Source of the DNA: JAJPHW01 sp963771505
GTDB lineage: Bacteria; Acidobacteriota; Terriglobia; Terriglobales; Acidobacteriaceae
DNA length: 64,000 nucleotides
Assembly: GCA_963771505.1 (NCBI GenBank)
Contig: CAVYTO010000006.1
Location: 310,001 to 374,000, forward strand
Direction: 5' to 3'
Shown here: positions 53,736 through 62,280 of the stretch, piece by piece
Layout: each line of letters starts with the position of its first letter
Numbering within the stretch: position 1 is the first letter of the stretch
The notes under the pieces: model-generated
The model's database searches: none
Seen by the model: the letters and a program-made list of their open reading frames with translations, nothing else
What the model was told of the DNA's origin: nothing
Made by a program: the position numbers and the translations under genes

Positions 53736-53762
53736 TAAAGTTTTTTAACCCTGAGCCGACAT
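53736..53762 (+). promoter_or_regulatory. FliA promoter 2 upstream of flgM
   Basis: TAAAGTTT (53736-53743) is identical to the FliA -35 consensus; after an 11-base spacer comes GCCGACAT (53755-53762). Transcription would start near 53769, about 40 bases before the flgM ATG. It lies 76 bases downstream of promoter 1. Confidence 0.8.
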
Positions 53763-53808
53763 ACAAATTGCAGGGTAGTGAAAGGTAACCGGAGGGGAAC
53801 GAATTTCA

Positions 53809-54105
53809 ATGAGAATCGATTTAGGCAATACATCCGACATCGTCGAGACCGGAGCGGCGCGAAGCCAGGGCGCGACGGCGGGGTCTAGGACAGGCGATGG
53901 AAGCGCGACGTCGCAGACTGCCATTCAATCGCAGCCGCAAATCATAGTAAGCGCGCTGGCTGCACGCGCGGCTGGTTTGCCAGAAGTGCGGCAAGAGAAA
54001 GTGGCAGCACTGGCGCGGTTAATCAACCAAGGCCAATATCAGCCTTCTCCTGCTCAAACCGCGGAATCGATTTTGTCTGAGATTACGCTGGGTTCCGCCG
54101 CGTAG
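53809..54105 (+). CDS. flgM: Anti-sigma-28 factor FlgM
   Basis: The 98-residue protein has a disordered Ser/Thr/Gln/Gly-rich N-terminus and the conserved C-terminal helices that bind FliA (VRQEKVAALARLINQGQY, AQTAESILSEI). It holds FliA inactive until it is exported through the finished hook-basal body. Two FliA-type promoters directly upstream give the usual feedback loop. ATG 53809 follows GGAGG. Confidence 0.92.
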   Translation: MRIDLGNTSDIVETGAARSQGATAGSRTGDGSATSQTAIQSQPQIIVSALAARAAGLPEVRQEKVAALARLINQGQYQPSPAQTAESILSEITLGSAA

Positions 54106-54137
54106 TGTTTGTTTGACACAGCAAGCAGGCGACCAAG

Positions 54138-54419
54138 ATGAACGACATTGCGATCCAGGCCGTCGACCCAGATGGGGGCGAGCTGGCGAGAGAACTCGAA
54201 TGGACCGAACCGTGCTCCGGTTTGAAAAGCGGTCCGCCGAAGAATCGTCCCGGGAAGATGGAACGCAGGCGGGGCAAAAAGATGTGTTCCGGCGAAGCCG
54301 ATTCGGTCGACGTCGGAACCGACGAGAACCGCGGCAACCATGGCATGGACACAAATGAGAGCAACGCAAATGACGGTATGCTGCCCGCGGAGCCTCACGA
54401 ATTGGACAGTCTGGCATGA
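54138..54419 (+). CDS. Hypothetical small protein between flgM and flgN-like gene
   Basis: The 93-residue frame has no recognised domain and is Glu/Asp/Asn/Gly-rich, so probably disordered. In favour of it being real: ATGA overlap with the next gene, high third-codon-position GC, and a plausible upstream AGCAGG. Against: unusual composition and no family. It could be a secreted or regulatory flagellar accessory protein, or simply leader sequence. Confidence 0.42.
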   Translation: MNDIAIQAVDPDGGELARELEWTEPCSGLKSGPPKNRPGKMERRRGKKMCSGEADSVDVGTDENRGNHGMDTNESNANDGMLPAEPHELDSLA

Positions 54420-54862
54420 CGACAATACTGGGCGATCAGCAAGAACCCGCGCTTGCTCTTGCCGGAGAGGTAGAAGAACCCGCGCTTGCTCTTGCAGGAG
54501 AGGTAGAAGAGGTAGCAGCAAAGACCGAAGCTATCGGCCTTGTAAGTCGTTTGCAAAAATTGGCGGACTCGATCGAAGCGCTCGTAAGAGCTGCTACAGT
54601 TTCCGATCTACGCGGCCTGCGAGGGCACACGGAGACACTGCTTTCGGTGACCTCCAGTTTGCGCGGCCCGGTGGAATCGGGGATTGGGGGCCGCTCCTTC
54701 CGAGCCAGCCCGGAAATGGCAATGGCGGAGCACGTGATTACTAAGTGCCGCTTAGCGGCTGCGTTCCTGCGCCGTGCGCGGCGCACCAACGATATCTTTG
54801 CGCGGCTGCTCAGCGACTCGGGCAACGGCTATTCGCCGGCAAATGGAAAAACGGCCGTCTGA
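54416..54862 (+). CDS. FlgN-like export chaperone candidate
   Basis: The 148-residue protein sits between flgM and flgK, where FlgN (chaperone of FlgK/FlgL) is normally encoded. Helical segments (VSRLQKLADSIEALVRAA, LLSVTSSLRG, ITKCRLAAAFLRRARR) fit a coiled chaperone, but no clear FlgN signature is visible. The N-terminus has an 11-residue duplication (EPALALAGEVE twice) from a 33-base tandem repeat. Its stop overlaps the flgK start (TGATG). Confidence 0.6.
   Translation: MTTILGDQQEPALALAGEVEEPALALAGEVEEVAAKTEAIGLVSRLQKLADSIEALVRAATVSDLRGLRGHTETLLSVTSSLRGPVESGIGGRSFRASPEMAMAEHVITKCRLAAAFLRRARRTNDIFARLLSDSGNGYSPANGKTAV
54443..54508. repeat. 33-bp in-frame tandem duplication
   Basis: Two consecutive 33-base units (54443-54475 and 54476-54508) differ at one base. 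They keep the reading frame and encode the duplicated EPALALAGEVE of the flgN-like protein. Confidence 0.9.
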
Positions 54863-56229
54863 TGGCCAGCCTGTCCGGAATTCTTGCGGTGGCTACCGGC
54901 GCTCTAGCAGCGGAACAGGGCGCATTGAGCGCGACCGCCAATAACGTGGCCAACGTAAACACACCCGGCTATGCACGGGAGCAGCCGCAGTTGGTCGAAA
55001 GCGATCCGGTGACAATCGGGCCAGTGAGCTTTGGCACCGGGGTCACGCTCGAGAAGTTGCAGAGCATTCGCGATCCGATTCTTCAAGTGCGCATTCAGCA
55101 GGAAACCCAGCAGCAGGGCCAGCTGAACGCTTCCGTCGGCGCCCTTCAGCAGGTGCAGTCCGGGTTTGCCACGAGCACAGGCGACATCGGATCACAGATT
55201 TCGGCATTTTTTTCCAGCCTCGATCAATTGTCGACGGCCCCGGCGAGCGTTCCCGACCGCCTGGCTGTGTTGACGGCAGCCGGCAATCTTGCCTCCACCT
55301 TCAATCACACTGCGGACGCTTTGACTCAACAGCGATCGAGCCTCGACCTCAACGTGACGCAGTCGGTGCAGCAGGTCAACGTGCTGACGGGGCAGATTGC
55401 CGGCCTCTCGACTCGGATCTCGGAACTGCTAGGTACGGGGCAGGATGCGAGCGCATTCGTAAGTCAGCGCGATGTTTTGATTGGGCGGCTATCGAGTCTG
55501 ATCAATGTGTCCCAGATCCAGACCGAGAACAGCGGTCTTACTCTAGTGACGGCCAATGGCGTACCGCTCGTGGCTGGAGGTCAAAGCTATCAGCTCAACA
55601 CGCAAACGAATGCGGCCGGTTACCAGGACGTATTCGCCCAGGGGCAGGACATCACTTCGCAGATCAGTTCCGGGCAGCTTGCGGGATTTCTTCAGGTCCG
55701 CGACCAAACGATTCCCAGTGTTCTTACAAGTCTTGACACTTTGGCAGCGGGTTTGGCCAATGGCATCAACACTGCGAACCAGGGTGGATTCGACTTGAAT
55801 GGTAACGCCGGCGGAAACATATTCGCTCCGCCGGGCGCGACCGGCGCAGCGGCAAACCTGCAAGTGCAAATCACCGATCCGGCTCTGATCGCGGCCAGTT
55901 CCGATGGCAGTGCGGGCAGCAACGGTAATGTCGCGGCACTGTCGGCTGTGGCCAACCAGCCGGTCGCCGGGCGGACTCCTACAGATTTTTACTCCGGCAT
56001 CGTGTTCAATGTAGGCAACGACGTAGCGAACGGTACCGCTGAACTCAACTCAGCCCAACTGGTCCTGACCCAGCTGCAAGACCAGCGCGGTAGCATTTCT
56101 GGAGTTTCCCTCAACGAAGAAGCGGCCAACACGCTCCAATATCAGGAAGCCTATGACGCCGCCGCTAAAGTAGTGACGACGATCGATAATTTGTTGAGCA
56201 CAGTAATAAATATGGTGACCACGCCATGA
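54862..56229 (+). CDS. flgK: Flagellar hook-associated protein 1 FlgK
   Basis: The 455-residue hook-filament junction protein begins with the rod/hook-family motif SATANNVANVNTPGYAREQ and ends SGVSLNEEAANTLQYQEAYD followed by the helix AKVVTTIDNLLSTVI. It is shorter than E. coli FlgK (547), the loss lying in the central domains. I chose ATG 54862, which overlaps the previous stop, over an upstream frame from 54745 lacking support. Its stop overlaps the flgL start. Confidence 0.95.
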   Translation: MASLSGILAVATGALAAEQGALSATANNVANVNTPGYAREQPQLVESDPVTIGPVSFGTGVTLEKLQSIRDPILQVRIQQETQQQGQLNASVGALQQVQSGFATSTGDIGSQISAFFSSLDQLSTAPASVPDRLAVLTAAGNLASTFNHTADALTQQRSSLDLNVTQSVQQVNVLTGQIAGLSTRISELLGTGQDASAFVSQRDVLIGRLSSLINVSQIQTENSGLTLVTANGVPLVAGGQSYQLNTQTNAAGYQDVFAQGQDITSQISSGQLAGFLQVRDQTIPSVLTSLDTLAAGLANGINTANQGGFDLNGNAGGNIFAPPGATGAAANLQVQITDPALIAASSDGSAGSNGNVAALSAVANQPVAGRTPTDFYSGIVFNVGNDVANGTAELNSAQLVLTQLQDQRGSISGVSLNEEAANTLQYQEAYDAAAKVVTTIDNLLSTVINMVTTP

Positions 56230-57119
56230 GTTCCATTCGCCTGAACCCGTATCCCTTACCCGACCTGCTGTCCGCCCTCTCGACGGTGTCCGAACAGCAG
56301 CAAACCGCAAGCCTCCAACTCGCAACCGGCAGCACGATTAATCAACCCTCCGACAACCCGGCCGGGGCGGCACAACTGGTCGAAGTCGCGGCGCAAACCC
56401 AGCAAGCCGACTCTTTCGAACAAAGCATCGGCAGCGTGACCGGTCAGCTGTCGACGGCAGACTCCACCTTGAATTCCGTGATCACGTCGCTGCAACGGGT
56501 CATCAGCCTGGGCACGGAAGGAGCGAACGGCACACTCTCAAACGCCGACCGGGCTGCAGTCGCCGCTGAACTGACTGGCATTCAGAGTCAATTGATAAGC
56601 CTCGCTAACACCTCATATCAAGGACAATACATTTTCGCAGGAACTGCCAACGTTGTTCCGTTCGTGGCCGACAGCAGTTCGCCGTCAGGCGTACGTTACG
56701 TCGGCAACACGGGGACCAATCAGGTCACCATTGGAATCGGCTACCAACTGCAGGTTAACCAGCCCGGGTCGCAGATTTTTAGCGGGCCGGGGGCCGACGT
56801 CTTTCAGTCGCTCAACGATCTCATCACCGCGCTGAACAACAATTCCAACATCGGGGCAGCGGTCACCGAAGTGAACGCAGCATACAGTTACGTCAACACG
56901 CAGCGCGTCTTTTACGGCAATGCGCTCAACCAGACGCAGAGCCAACAGACTTATCTGGACAGCCAAAAACAACAGCTGTCGCAGCAGCAGAACCAGATTG
57001 CAGGCGCGAACATCGCCGCGGTGGCGGGCGAATTGGCGAGCGACCAAACTGCCCAGAGCGCTACGCTGGCAGCGATCGCGAAAATCCCGCAGAATACGTT
57101 ATTCGATTATTTGAAATAG
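56226..57119 (+). CDS. flgL: Flagellar hook-associated protein 3 FlgL
   Basis: The 297-residue protein has flagellin-like ends: QQTASLQLATGSTINQPSDN PAGAAQL at the N-terminus and the C-terminal LASDQTAQSATLAAIAKIPQ NTLFDYL helix. It joins FlgK to the filament. It is coupled to flgK by ATGA and ends 15 bases before the stop of the converging fliT-like gene. Confidence 0.93.
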   Translation: MSSIRLNPYPLPDLLSALSTVSEQQQTASLQLATGSTINQPSDNPAGAAQLVEVAAQTQQADSFEQSIGSVTGQLSTADSTLNSVITSLQRVISLGTEGANGTLSNADRAAVAAELTGIQSQLISLANTSYQGQYIFAGTANVVPFVADSSSPSGVRYVGNTGTNQVTIGIGYQLQVNQPGSQIFSGPGADVFQSLNDLITALNNNSNIGAAVTEVNAAYSYVNTQRVFYGNALNQTQSQQTYLDSQKQQLSQQQNQIAGANIAAVAGELASDQTAQSATLAAIAKIPQNTLFDYLK

Positions 57120-57134
57120 GCCGCCGCCGACGTT

Positions 57135-57497
57135 TCAGAAGCCCGCGCGGCTGGCTTCTGCCCAGGCGTTGGCGGCCTGGAGTTGGCGACGGGCATGTTC
57201 GAGGCGTGCCCGCTCGCAAAGAAGTCTCGCTTGCATCCCGGGGAGCACGCCAGCAAGCTGGCGCAGGATATCGCGGTATTCGCTAACTTCATTCTCCCAG
57301 TTGTAACGAGGGGAGCCCTTCTCGGGTCCCTGCCGGATGAATTCGCCTCCGCGGCGCAAAGCTTGAAGGACTGCCACAAGTTCCCACGGACGCACCGAAA
57401 GTGCATCGCTTCGCTGAAAGCGGAAGAGCGCTGCCGACAGCTCCGCCTTGACCATGTGAAGGTCTGCGAGTGCGGGATGAATCGCGGCTGTCGCCAT
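57135..57497 (-). CDS. FliT-like flagellar chaperone candidate
   Basis: The 120-residue protein is helical, with segments ELVAVLQALRRGGEFIR, YRDILRQLAGVLPGMQARL and EHARRQLQAANAWAEA. It is the last gene of the fliC-flaG-fliD-fliS run, where FliT (the FliD chaperone) is often found. No FliT signature is certain, so the name rests on position and size. Confidence 0.55.
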   Translation of the reverse strand: MATAAIHPALADLHMVKAELSAALFRFQRSDALSVRPWELVAVLQALRRGGEFIRQGPEKGSPRYNWENEVSEYRDILRQLAGVLPGMQARLLCERARLEHARRQLQAANAWAEASRAGF

Positions 57498-57530
57498 CGC
57501 TCTTCGCTTTCTGGAGGCCGCTGTTACCGT

Positions 57531-57956
57531 TTAGTCGGCCGCTAGGGCTGCCCCAGTTTGCGAAACGCCCGTCCGCAATGTGGCGACACCCTGATCGAGC
57601 GCCACTTTGACCCAGGCTTCCCGCAGCATGAGAAGAAAATCAATTTGCTTAACAAGGACTTCCTTCGAGCCTTGCATCGAGGCCAACAAAATGTCGTTCA
57701 CCAGAATTTCGTAGAACCGGTCAAGATGACGCGCGACCTGGCCGCCCAATTCCAGGTTGAGAGTTCCTCGCAAGTGGGCGATTACCGACAGGGCATGATT
57801 GATCTGGCCGGTGCGGCCTTCAATGTCGTGTTCATCGATGGCGCGGGCCGCTCTGCCGAGGTCTTGGATGACCTGCTCGTAAAGCAAGACAACCAATTCG
57901 ACCGAGGTCGCGCCACGGACGGAAGCTTCGCGATAGTAGGTTCGCGGATGTTTCAA
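57531..57956 (-). CDS. fliS: Flagellin export chaperone FliS
   Basis: The 141-residue four-helix protein keeps flagellin unfolded before export. It has the FliS pattern YYREASVRGATSVELVVLLY E and GRTGQINHALSVIAHLRGTL NLELGG. It begins one base after the fliD stop, so they are cotranscribed. Confidence 0.92.
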   Translation of the reverse strand: MKHPRTYYREASVRGATSVELVVLLYEQVIQDLGRAARAIDEHDIEGRTGQINHALSVIAHLRGTLNLELGGQVARHLDRFYEILVNDILLASMQGSKEVLVKQIDFLLMLREAWVKVALDQGVATLRTGVSQTGAALAAD

Positions 57957-57957
57957 T

Positions 57958-59349
57958 TTAGCCTCCAGTGGTCGCGCCCGCGGTTGATGTGGCTTGAGTT
58001 GGAGTGTTGTTGGTGGAACCGTTGCTCAGGCCCAACTGACTTGTAACTTCCTGCAATAAGAAAGGGTATTCTTCCAGCGAAGCGTTGACTGTGCTGAATT
58101 GCTGCAACAGTTGCTGTTTCTGGCTATCGAGTTGAGTTTGAAAATTACTGATTTGATTGGTCAGATCGGTTTGTTCAGAAGTATTCTGCGTGAGATCGAG
58201 GCTCAACACGCCCTGGGTCGGATCGGTCAGATTCGTGAGGTCGGCGTTGAAATTGGTGGCGAAGCCGGTTGACGAGGAATTCTGAAAGAAATTTTGGAAC
58301 CCGGCGGGATTCGCGGTCAGCGCGGCATTCAATGCGGTTGGGTCGACGCTTAAAGTGCCGTCATTTTGAGTGTTGATGCCGAGCGATGCGAGATTGACAA
58401 GACCGCTGTTACCGGAGACGGCGTAACTTGCATCCGCGAGCAGGCTCGATTGCAGCGCGCGTAAAGAACTGTCCGAACCGAGTATCCCTTCGCGGTTCGT
58501 GGTGGGATCGACCGAAAATTGCTGGTTGATGTCGCCGACAATCGTGTTGTAAGCAGAGACAAAGTTTGTGATGGCCTGAGTAGCCTGGCTGGTATCGGTG
58601 CCAACCGAAATCTGAACAGAATTCCCAGGGGAAGAGCCAAGCAGATTCAACGTTACGCCCGGAATAGCTGAAGTCACCGTGTTCGATGTGCTATTGATTG
58701 GGGCGCCGTCGACAGTGAGTGAAGCGTTCGCGCCCGCGACGGCGGTGAAATTCAGGCCGATCGTGTCGTTTGAAATCGTCAGGTTTCCGGGAAGCCCTGA
58801 AGTGGCGCTGTTGAGCGATAGCCTTGATCCGTTCGCATCAGTGATTACGCTTGCAGAGACACCGTAATTCTGGCCGTTAATGTAGGTCGCCAATTGATCG
58901 AGAGTAACCCCCGAGGTGTTAACGGAAACTGTTGCCGTTGCGCCATCTCCTACCTGCAGGGTAAAACTGCCCTGTGGCACTGAGCTTCCGCTGGCAATCG
59001 GGGTGCTGTAGGCGGACGATGTAGTCGCAACATTGTTGACTGTAACTTGATGAACGCCGGCTGAAGCCGAAGCCTGTGCAGTGGCGGTTACCTCCGAGGG
59101 GTTCGTGGAGTTCGCGGTCAATGCAGTTAGCGGGCCGAGGGGATCGGCGAGCGAACGCACCGCAGCGGCCAGGTTTGTGAGGTCGTTGTTGTAACCCGAG
59201 AGCAGCCCGGCTTGAGTAGCCAAATCCGCCTGTTCTTGCTGCCAGATCGATAGCTGACCGCTGTGCCCATTCTGAATGGCAGCCACGACTTGATTCACGT
59301 TAATGCCGTTACCATTCAGTAATGTGGCTGCATTAAAGCTGATACCCAT
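57958..59349 (-). CDS. fliD: Filament cap protein FliD (HAP2)
   Basis: The 463-residue protein caps the growing filament and inserts flagellin. It has the FliD N-terminal region (QVVAAIQNGHSGQLSIWQQE, QAGLLSGYNNDLTNL) and a Thr/Ser/Asn-rich beta body. The C-terminal coiled region is DLTNQISNFQTQLDSQKQQL. The start at 59349 is 16 bases after the flaG stop. Confidence 0.93.
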   Translation of the reverse strand: MGISFNAATLLNGNGINVNQVVAAIQNGHSGQLSIWQQEQADLATQAGLLSGYNNDLTNLAAAVRSLADPLGPLTALTANSTNPSEVTATAQASASAGVHQVTVNNVATTSSAYSTPIASGSSVPQGSFTLQVGDGATATVSVNTSGVTLDQLATYINGQNYGVSASVITDANGSRLSLNSATSGLPGNLTISNDTIGLNFTAVAGANASLTVDGAPINSTSNTVTSAIPGVTLNLLGSSPGNSVQISVGTDTSQATQAITNFVSAYNTIVGDINQQFSVDPTTNREGILGSDSSLRALQSSLLADASYAVSGNSGLVNLASLGINTQNDGTLSVDPTALNAALTANPAGFQNFFQNSSSTGFATNFNADLTNLTDPTQGVLSLDLTQNTSEQTDLTNQISNFQTQLDSQKQQLLQQFSTVNASLEEYPFLLQEVTSQLGLSNGSTNNTPTQATSTAGATTGG

Positions 59350-59365
59350 ATGGCTTCCCTCTTTT

Positions 59366-59713
59366 TCATTTTCCGCCGGAGCCTGGGGAAACTGTTCGCG
59401 ATAGATCGTGACTAATTGCGCTTTGAATTTGATGGATCAGGTTCAAAAGTTCCTCGCTGGGCACTTGAAATACGACGCTGCCGGAGCGGTCGACGAATTG
59501 GTATATGTAGATTCCATCCGCTTGCGGACTATCCAAGTGCACGCGCACTTCATCTTGCGGCGCGGATGCTGGTGAGGTTGACGGTTTTTTTTCGGTAGTT
59601 TGTCCGCTTATGGGTCCACCCAATTCGGGAACCCGCGGCCGATGATTGCTCCCAGCAGCGTTTGCGCTCTGCCCAGTCGAGGACGGCAATGTCGCAACAG
59701 GACCGATACTCAT
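59366..59713 (-). CDS. flaG: FlaG-family flagellar protein
   Basis: The 115-residue protein has a disordered Ser/Pro-rich N-terminus and the conserved FlaG C-terminal fold (YIYQFVDRSGSVVFQVPSEE LLNLIHQI). FlaG affects filament length. It lies between fliC and fliD. No own promoter was seen; a terminator after fliC precedes it, so it may rely on read-through or an unseen promoter. Confidence 0.88.
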   Translation of the reverse strand: MSIGPVATLPSSTGQSANAAGSNHRPRVPELGGPISGQTTEKKPSTSPASAPQDEVRVHLDSPQADGIYIYQFVDRSGSVVFQVPSEELLNLIHQIQSAISHDLSRTVSPGSGGK

Positions 59714-59724
59714 GACGGCATCCG

Positions 59725-59767
59725 AAAAAACAGCCGGAGGAATCGGGCCGAGGGCCGAGTCCTCCGG
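59725..59767 (-). terminator. Intrinsic terminator of fliC
   Basis: On the minus strand CCGGAGGA pairs with TCCTCCGG (8 bp, 18-base loop) and is followed by CTGTTTTTT, seven bases past the flagellin stop. It would set a high fliC transcript level apart from flaG-fliD-fliS. Confidence 0.82.
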
Positions 59768-59773
59768 ATTAGT

Positions 59774-60982
59774 TTATTGCAGCAGTTTCAAAACCAACTG
59801 CTGTTGCTGGTTAGCCTGAGCCAGAGCAGATATTCCCGTCTGTTCGAGAATGGAATATTTGGTCAAGTTGGCGACTGCGGTGGGAATATCGGCGGCAGTG
59901 ATGCCGTTTTGGGCCGCAGTCAGGTTTTGGGTCTGGTTATTGATGACGTTGCTGGCGCTCTGCAAGCGGTTTACGCTGGCCCCGATTTGTCCGCGAATAC
60001 TGGCGACCGTTTGAATAGCTGAATTGATGGTGGTGAGCGCCGCTTGAGCATCGGCGGCCGTGAGCAAGTCGTTTGTAGTTCCAGTTCCACCGGAAAACGT
60101 GGCGCCGTTGATGAAGGCAAACGTGCCCGCCGTAGCTACGCTCACCGAGGAGGTGATGAAGTTGCCAGTCTGCTGCCCGGAGGTTCCGACCCCGGCCAGC
60201 TTAGCCGTAAAGGCAACCGACGTAGGGTTGGCCACCGCAGTGGCAGACGCATTCGCGGCGGTGCCTACTCCATACGTCGTTCCCGCACCAGCTGAGCCAT
60301 TGACGGCGCTGGCCAGGTTAGTCAGCGTGGTCGCCAGGTTGCCGCCAATCAGTACTTCGTTTGCGGCTCCTGTCAGCGCTGCAACGAACTTATAGCTCGT
60401 GGCGCCGACCGTGACAGTGTCCGCCGCCGCCGGCTGCGCAGTCGCTGAAAGAGTCGCGGTAGCATCGCCGCCCAGATTTAGCCCGGCTGAAGACAGCGTT
60501 CCAGTGGTAACGCCAATCTGGCTGCTGGTGTTTGAATCGCTAAGAAAAATGTTCAGCGCGTTGGTTGTGAATACCTGTCCGCCGTTGTAACTTGTGGTCG
60601 AACCGATGCGGTCGATTTCCGCTTTGATCGCGGTGTATTCGGTGTTTAACGCTACGCGTTGAGGATCGGATACCGTGCCGGTGGCCGACTCGGTTGCCAG
60701 CGTGATTGCCCGATTGAGCAGAGTTGTGACCTGGGCAAGCGATCCGTCCGCAACCTGCAACTGGCCCACACCGTCGTTCGCGTTGCGCGAGGACTGCGTC
60801 AAGGCGGTGACGTTGGCTTGCAGCCCGTTAGCGATGGCCAGTCCTGCAGCGTCATCGGCGCCACTGTTGATGCGCGAACCTGAAGACAGTTGGAAAAGCG
60901 TGCTTTGCAGGTTCCCCTGCGTGATGTTGAGCTGGTTCTCAGCTGCGATCGATGCAATGTTATTCAGAATTGTTAGTGCCAT
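59774..60982 (-). CDS. fliC: Flagellin
   Basis: The 402-residue filament protein has conserved D0/D1 ends: the N-terminus LSSGSRINSGADDAAGLAIA NGLQANV with SRNANDGVGQLQVADGSL, and the C-terminus IRGQIGASVNRLQSASNVIN with LAQANQQQQLVLKLLQ. A Thr/Ala/Gly-rich variable domain (about 165-320) lies between. ATG 60982 is eight bases after AAAGGAG, so I reject a longer frame to 61099. A FliA-like promoter is at 61096-61122 and a strong terminator follows the gene. Confidence 0.96.
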   Translation of the reverse strand: MALTILNNIASIAAENQLNITQGNLQSTLFQLSSGSRINSGADDAAGLAIANGLQANVTALTQSSRNANDGVGQLQVADGSLAQVTTLLNRAITLATESATGTVSDPQRVALNTEYTAIKAEIDRIGSTTSYNGGQVFTTNALNIFLSDSNTSSQIGVTTGTLSSAGLNLGGDATATLSATAQPAAADTVTVGATSYKFVAALTGAANEVLIGGNLATTLTNLASAVNGSAGAGTTYGVGTAANASATAVANPTSVAFTAKLAGVGTSGQQTGNFITSSVSVATAGTFAFINGATFSGGTGTTNDLLTAADAQAALTTINSAIQTVASIRGQIGASVNRLQSASNVINNQTQNLTAAQNGITAADIPTAVANLTKYSILEQTGISALAQANQQQQLVLKLLQ

Positions 60983-61011
60983 GTGTTTCGCTCCTTTAGG
61001 ATTGGGTCCCG

Positions 61012-61072
61012 GTCCCGCGGAACGGGACGCCCTAATGTTTACGGGAGACCTGTCCGCAGTTTTATCTGCGGA
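61012..61072. other. Two hairpins in the fliC leader
   Basis: GTCCCG-CGGAA-CGGGAC (61012-61028) and TCCGCAG-TTTTAT-CTGCGGA (61053-61072) are perfect 6- and 7-bp stems inside the roughly 107-base untranslated leader between the FliA promoter and the flagellin start. Such structures could stabilise the mRNA or control translation. Confidence 0.55.
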
Positions 61073-61095
61073 AACCTGTTTTCTGTTCAAGCCAT

Positions 61096-61122
61096 CCATC
61101 GGCGAAGAGAAGCGCGGCTTGA
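61096..61122 (-). promoter_or_regulatory. FliA promoter of fliC
   Basis: On the minus strand TCAAGCCG, an 11-base spacer and GCCGATGG fit the FliA pattern; the -10 core GCCGAT is exact and the -35 is the TCAAG variant also seen at 63083. Transcription would begin near 61089. Confidence 0.68.
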
Positions 61123-61219
61123 GTGCGAATGCGAAAGACTTTGGTAACCCTTTAACCCGAGAATCATCCTTCTCACCCGTTTTGACGATGAACCCGGTTG
61201 AGACAAGTCACGAACAGTG

Positions 61220-61486
61220 ATGATCCAACTGACCAAACTCAACCACAGCGCGGTCGTGTTGAATTCCGATCTGATTAAGCTCATCGAGCATTCGCCCGAC
61301 ACCGTCATTACTCTGACTAACGGGGAAAAAATTCTGGTTGAGGAATCGGCCGAAGAAGTGATGAGGCGAGTTGTTCAATTCCGCCGCTCGGTGCGGGAAG
61401 ATCTATATCTGCGGCCCTCCGACCCGGGTCACAACCTCAACGCATTGTCCGATTCAGTCGCCTCAACCGGGAAGAGCGAGGGTTGA
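61220..61486 (+). CDS. flbD: FlbD/SwrD-family motility protein
   Basis: The 88-residue protein matches the small FlbD (SwrD) family: IQLTKLNHSAVVLNSDLIKL IEHSPDTVI and LTNGEKILVEESAEEVMRRV. In Bacillus SwrD supports motor torque, which suits its place directly before motA. A GTG at 61217 is adjacent and in frame. It is unrelated to the NtrC-type FlbD of Caulobacter despite the name. It is encoded divergently from fliC. Confidence 0.88.
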   Translation: MIQLTKLNHSAVVLNSDLIKLIEHSPDTVITLTNGEKILVEESAEEVMRRVVQFRRSVREDLYLRPSDPGHNLNALSDSVASTGKSEG

Positions 61487-61491
61487 CAGAA

Positions 61492-62280
61492 ATGGATAAG
61501 GCAAGCGTCGGCGGCCTGCTGTTGGGCATTGGCGGGATTATCGGCGGCTTATTGCTCGAAGGCGGCAGCATGAAACAGGTGTTGCAGCCCACCGCGGCCA
61601 TGATCGTATTTGGCGGAACGGCCGGTGCCGTGCTCATCAGCTTCCCGTTGCCCACGGTCCTGTCGGCGATAAAGAGACTTGGCCAAGTGTTGTTTGTGCC
61701 AAATTTGAAACCCGAAGCAATCGCGCAAACGCTGGTGGGTTTCGCCAAACAAGCGCGGCGAGATGGAATTCTGTCTCTCGACGGCACCCTAGCCACGATT
61801 GCAGAGCCGTTCCTAAAAAAGTCGCTGATGCTCGCGGTCGACGGTATGGAACCGCAAGAGTTGCGGAAGACGATGGAACTGGAACTCGACAACCAGGCCG
61901 CTCAACTCGACCGAATTCCGCAGGTCTTTGATTCGGCTGGCGGTTTTGCGCCTACGATTGGCATCATTGGCGCTGTGCTCGGCCTTATCCAAGTGATGCA
62001 GCATCTCGACAAGATTGACGAGGTGGGACGCGGCATCGCCGTTGCTTTCGTCGCGACGATCTACGGAGTGGGCGCGTCAAACTTGATCTTGCTGCCGTGC
62101 GCAGGGAAACTGAAAATCAGGATCAGTGAAGAGTTGGCGCTGCGCGAAATGATGCTGGAAGGTGTGGTGTCGATCCTGGAAGGCATGAATCCGCGGGTAC
62201 TCGAAAACACACTATCTGCGTACTTACCGGAAGGCAGAAAGGCTACGGAACTGGCGCAGGCCGCGGGAGCGGGACGATGA
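61492..62280 (+). CDS. motA: Flagellar motor stator protein MotA
   Basis: The 262-residue stator subunit has four membrane helices: SVGGLLLGIGGIIGGLLLEG near the N-terminus, AAMIVFGGTAGAVLISFP, GFAPTIGIIGAVLGLIQVM and GIAVAFVATIYGVGASNLIL. The cytoplasmic loop carries charged residues for FliG contact. It belongs to the MotA/PomA TolQ-ExbB-like family. ATG 61492 has GAGGG nine bases upstream; a TTG at 61483 overlapping the flbD stop is an alternative. Confidence 0.95.
   Translation: MDKASVGGLLLGIGGIIGGLLLEGGSMKQVLQPTAAMIVFGGTAGAVLISFPLPTVLSAIKRLGQVLFVPNLKPEAIAQTLVGFAKQARRDGILSLDGTLATIAEPFLKKSLMLAVDGMEPQELRKTMELELDNQAAQLDRIPQVFDSAGGFAPTIGIIGAVLGLIQVMQHLDKIDEVGRGIAVAFVATIYGVGASNLILLPCAGKLKIRISEELALREMMLEGVVSILEGMNPRVLENTLSAYLPEGRKATELAQAAGAGR

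Noticed and set aside
54054..54521. 155-codon minus-strand frame across the flgM-flgN region
   Set aside because: It has no ribosome site or recognisable domain and its repeats are the antisense of the flgN-like tandem duplication, within a plus-strand operon.
59774..61099. 441-residue flagellin starting at 61099
   Set aside because: AAAGGAG eight bases before ATG 60982 and the canonical flagellin N-terminus fix the shorter start; the extension would run over the FliA promoter.
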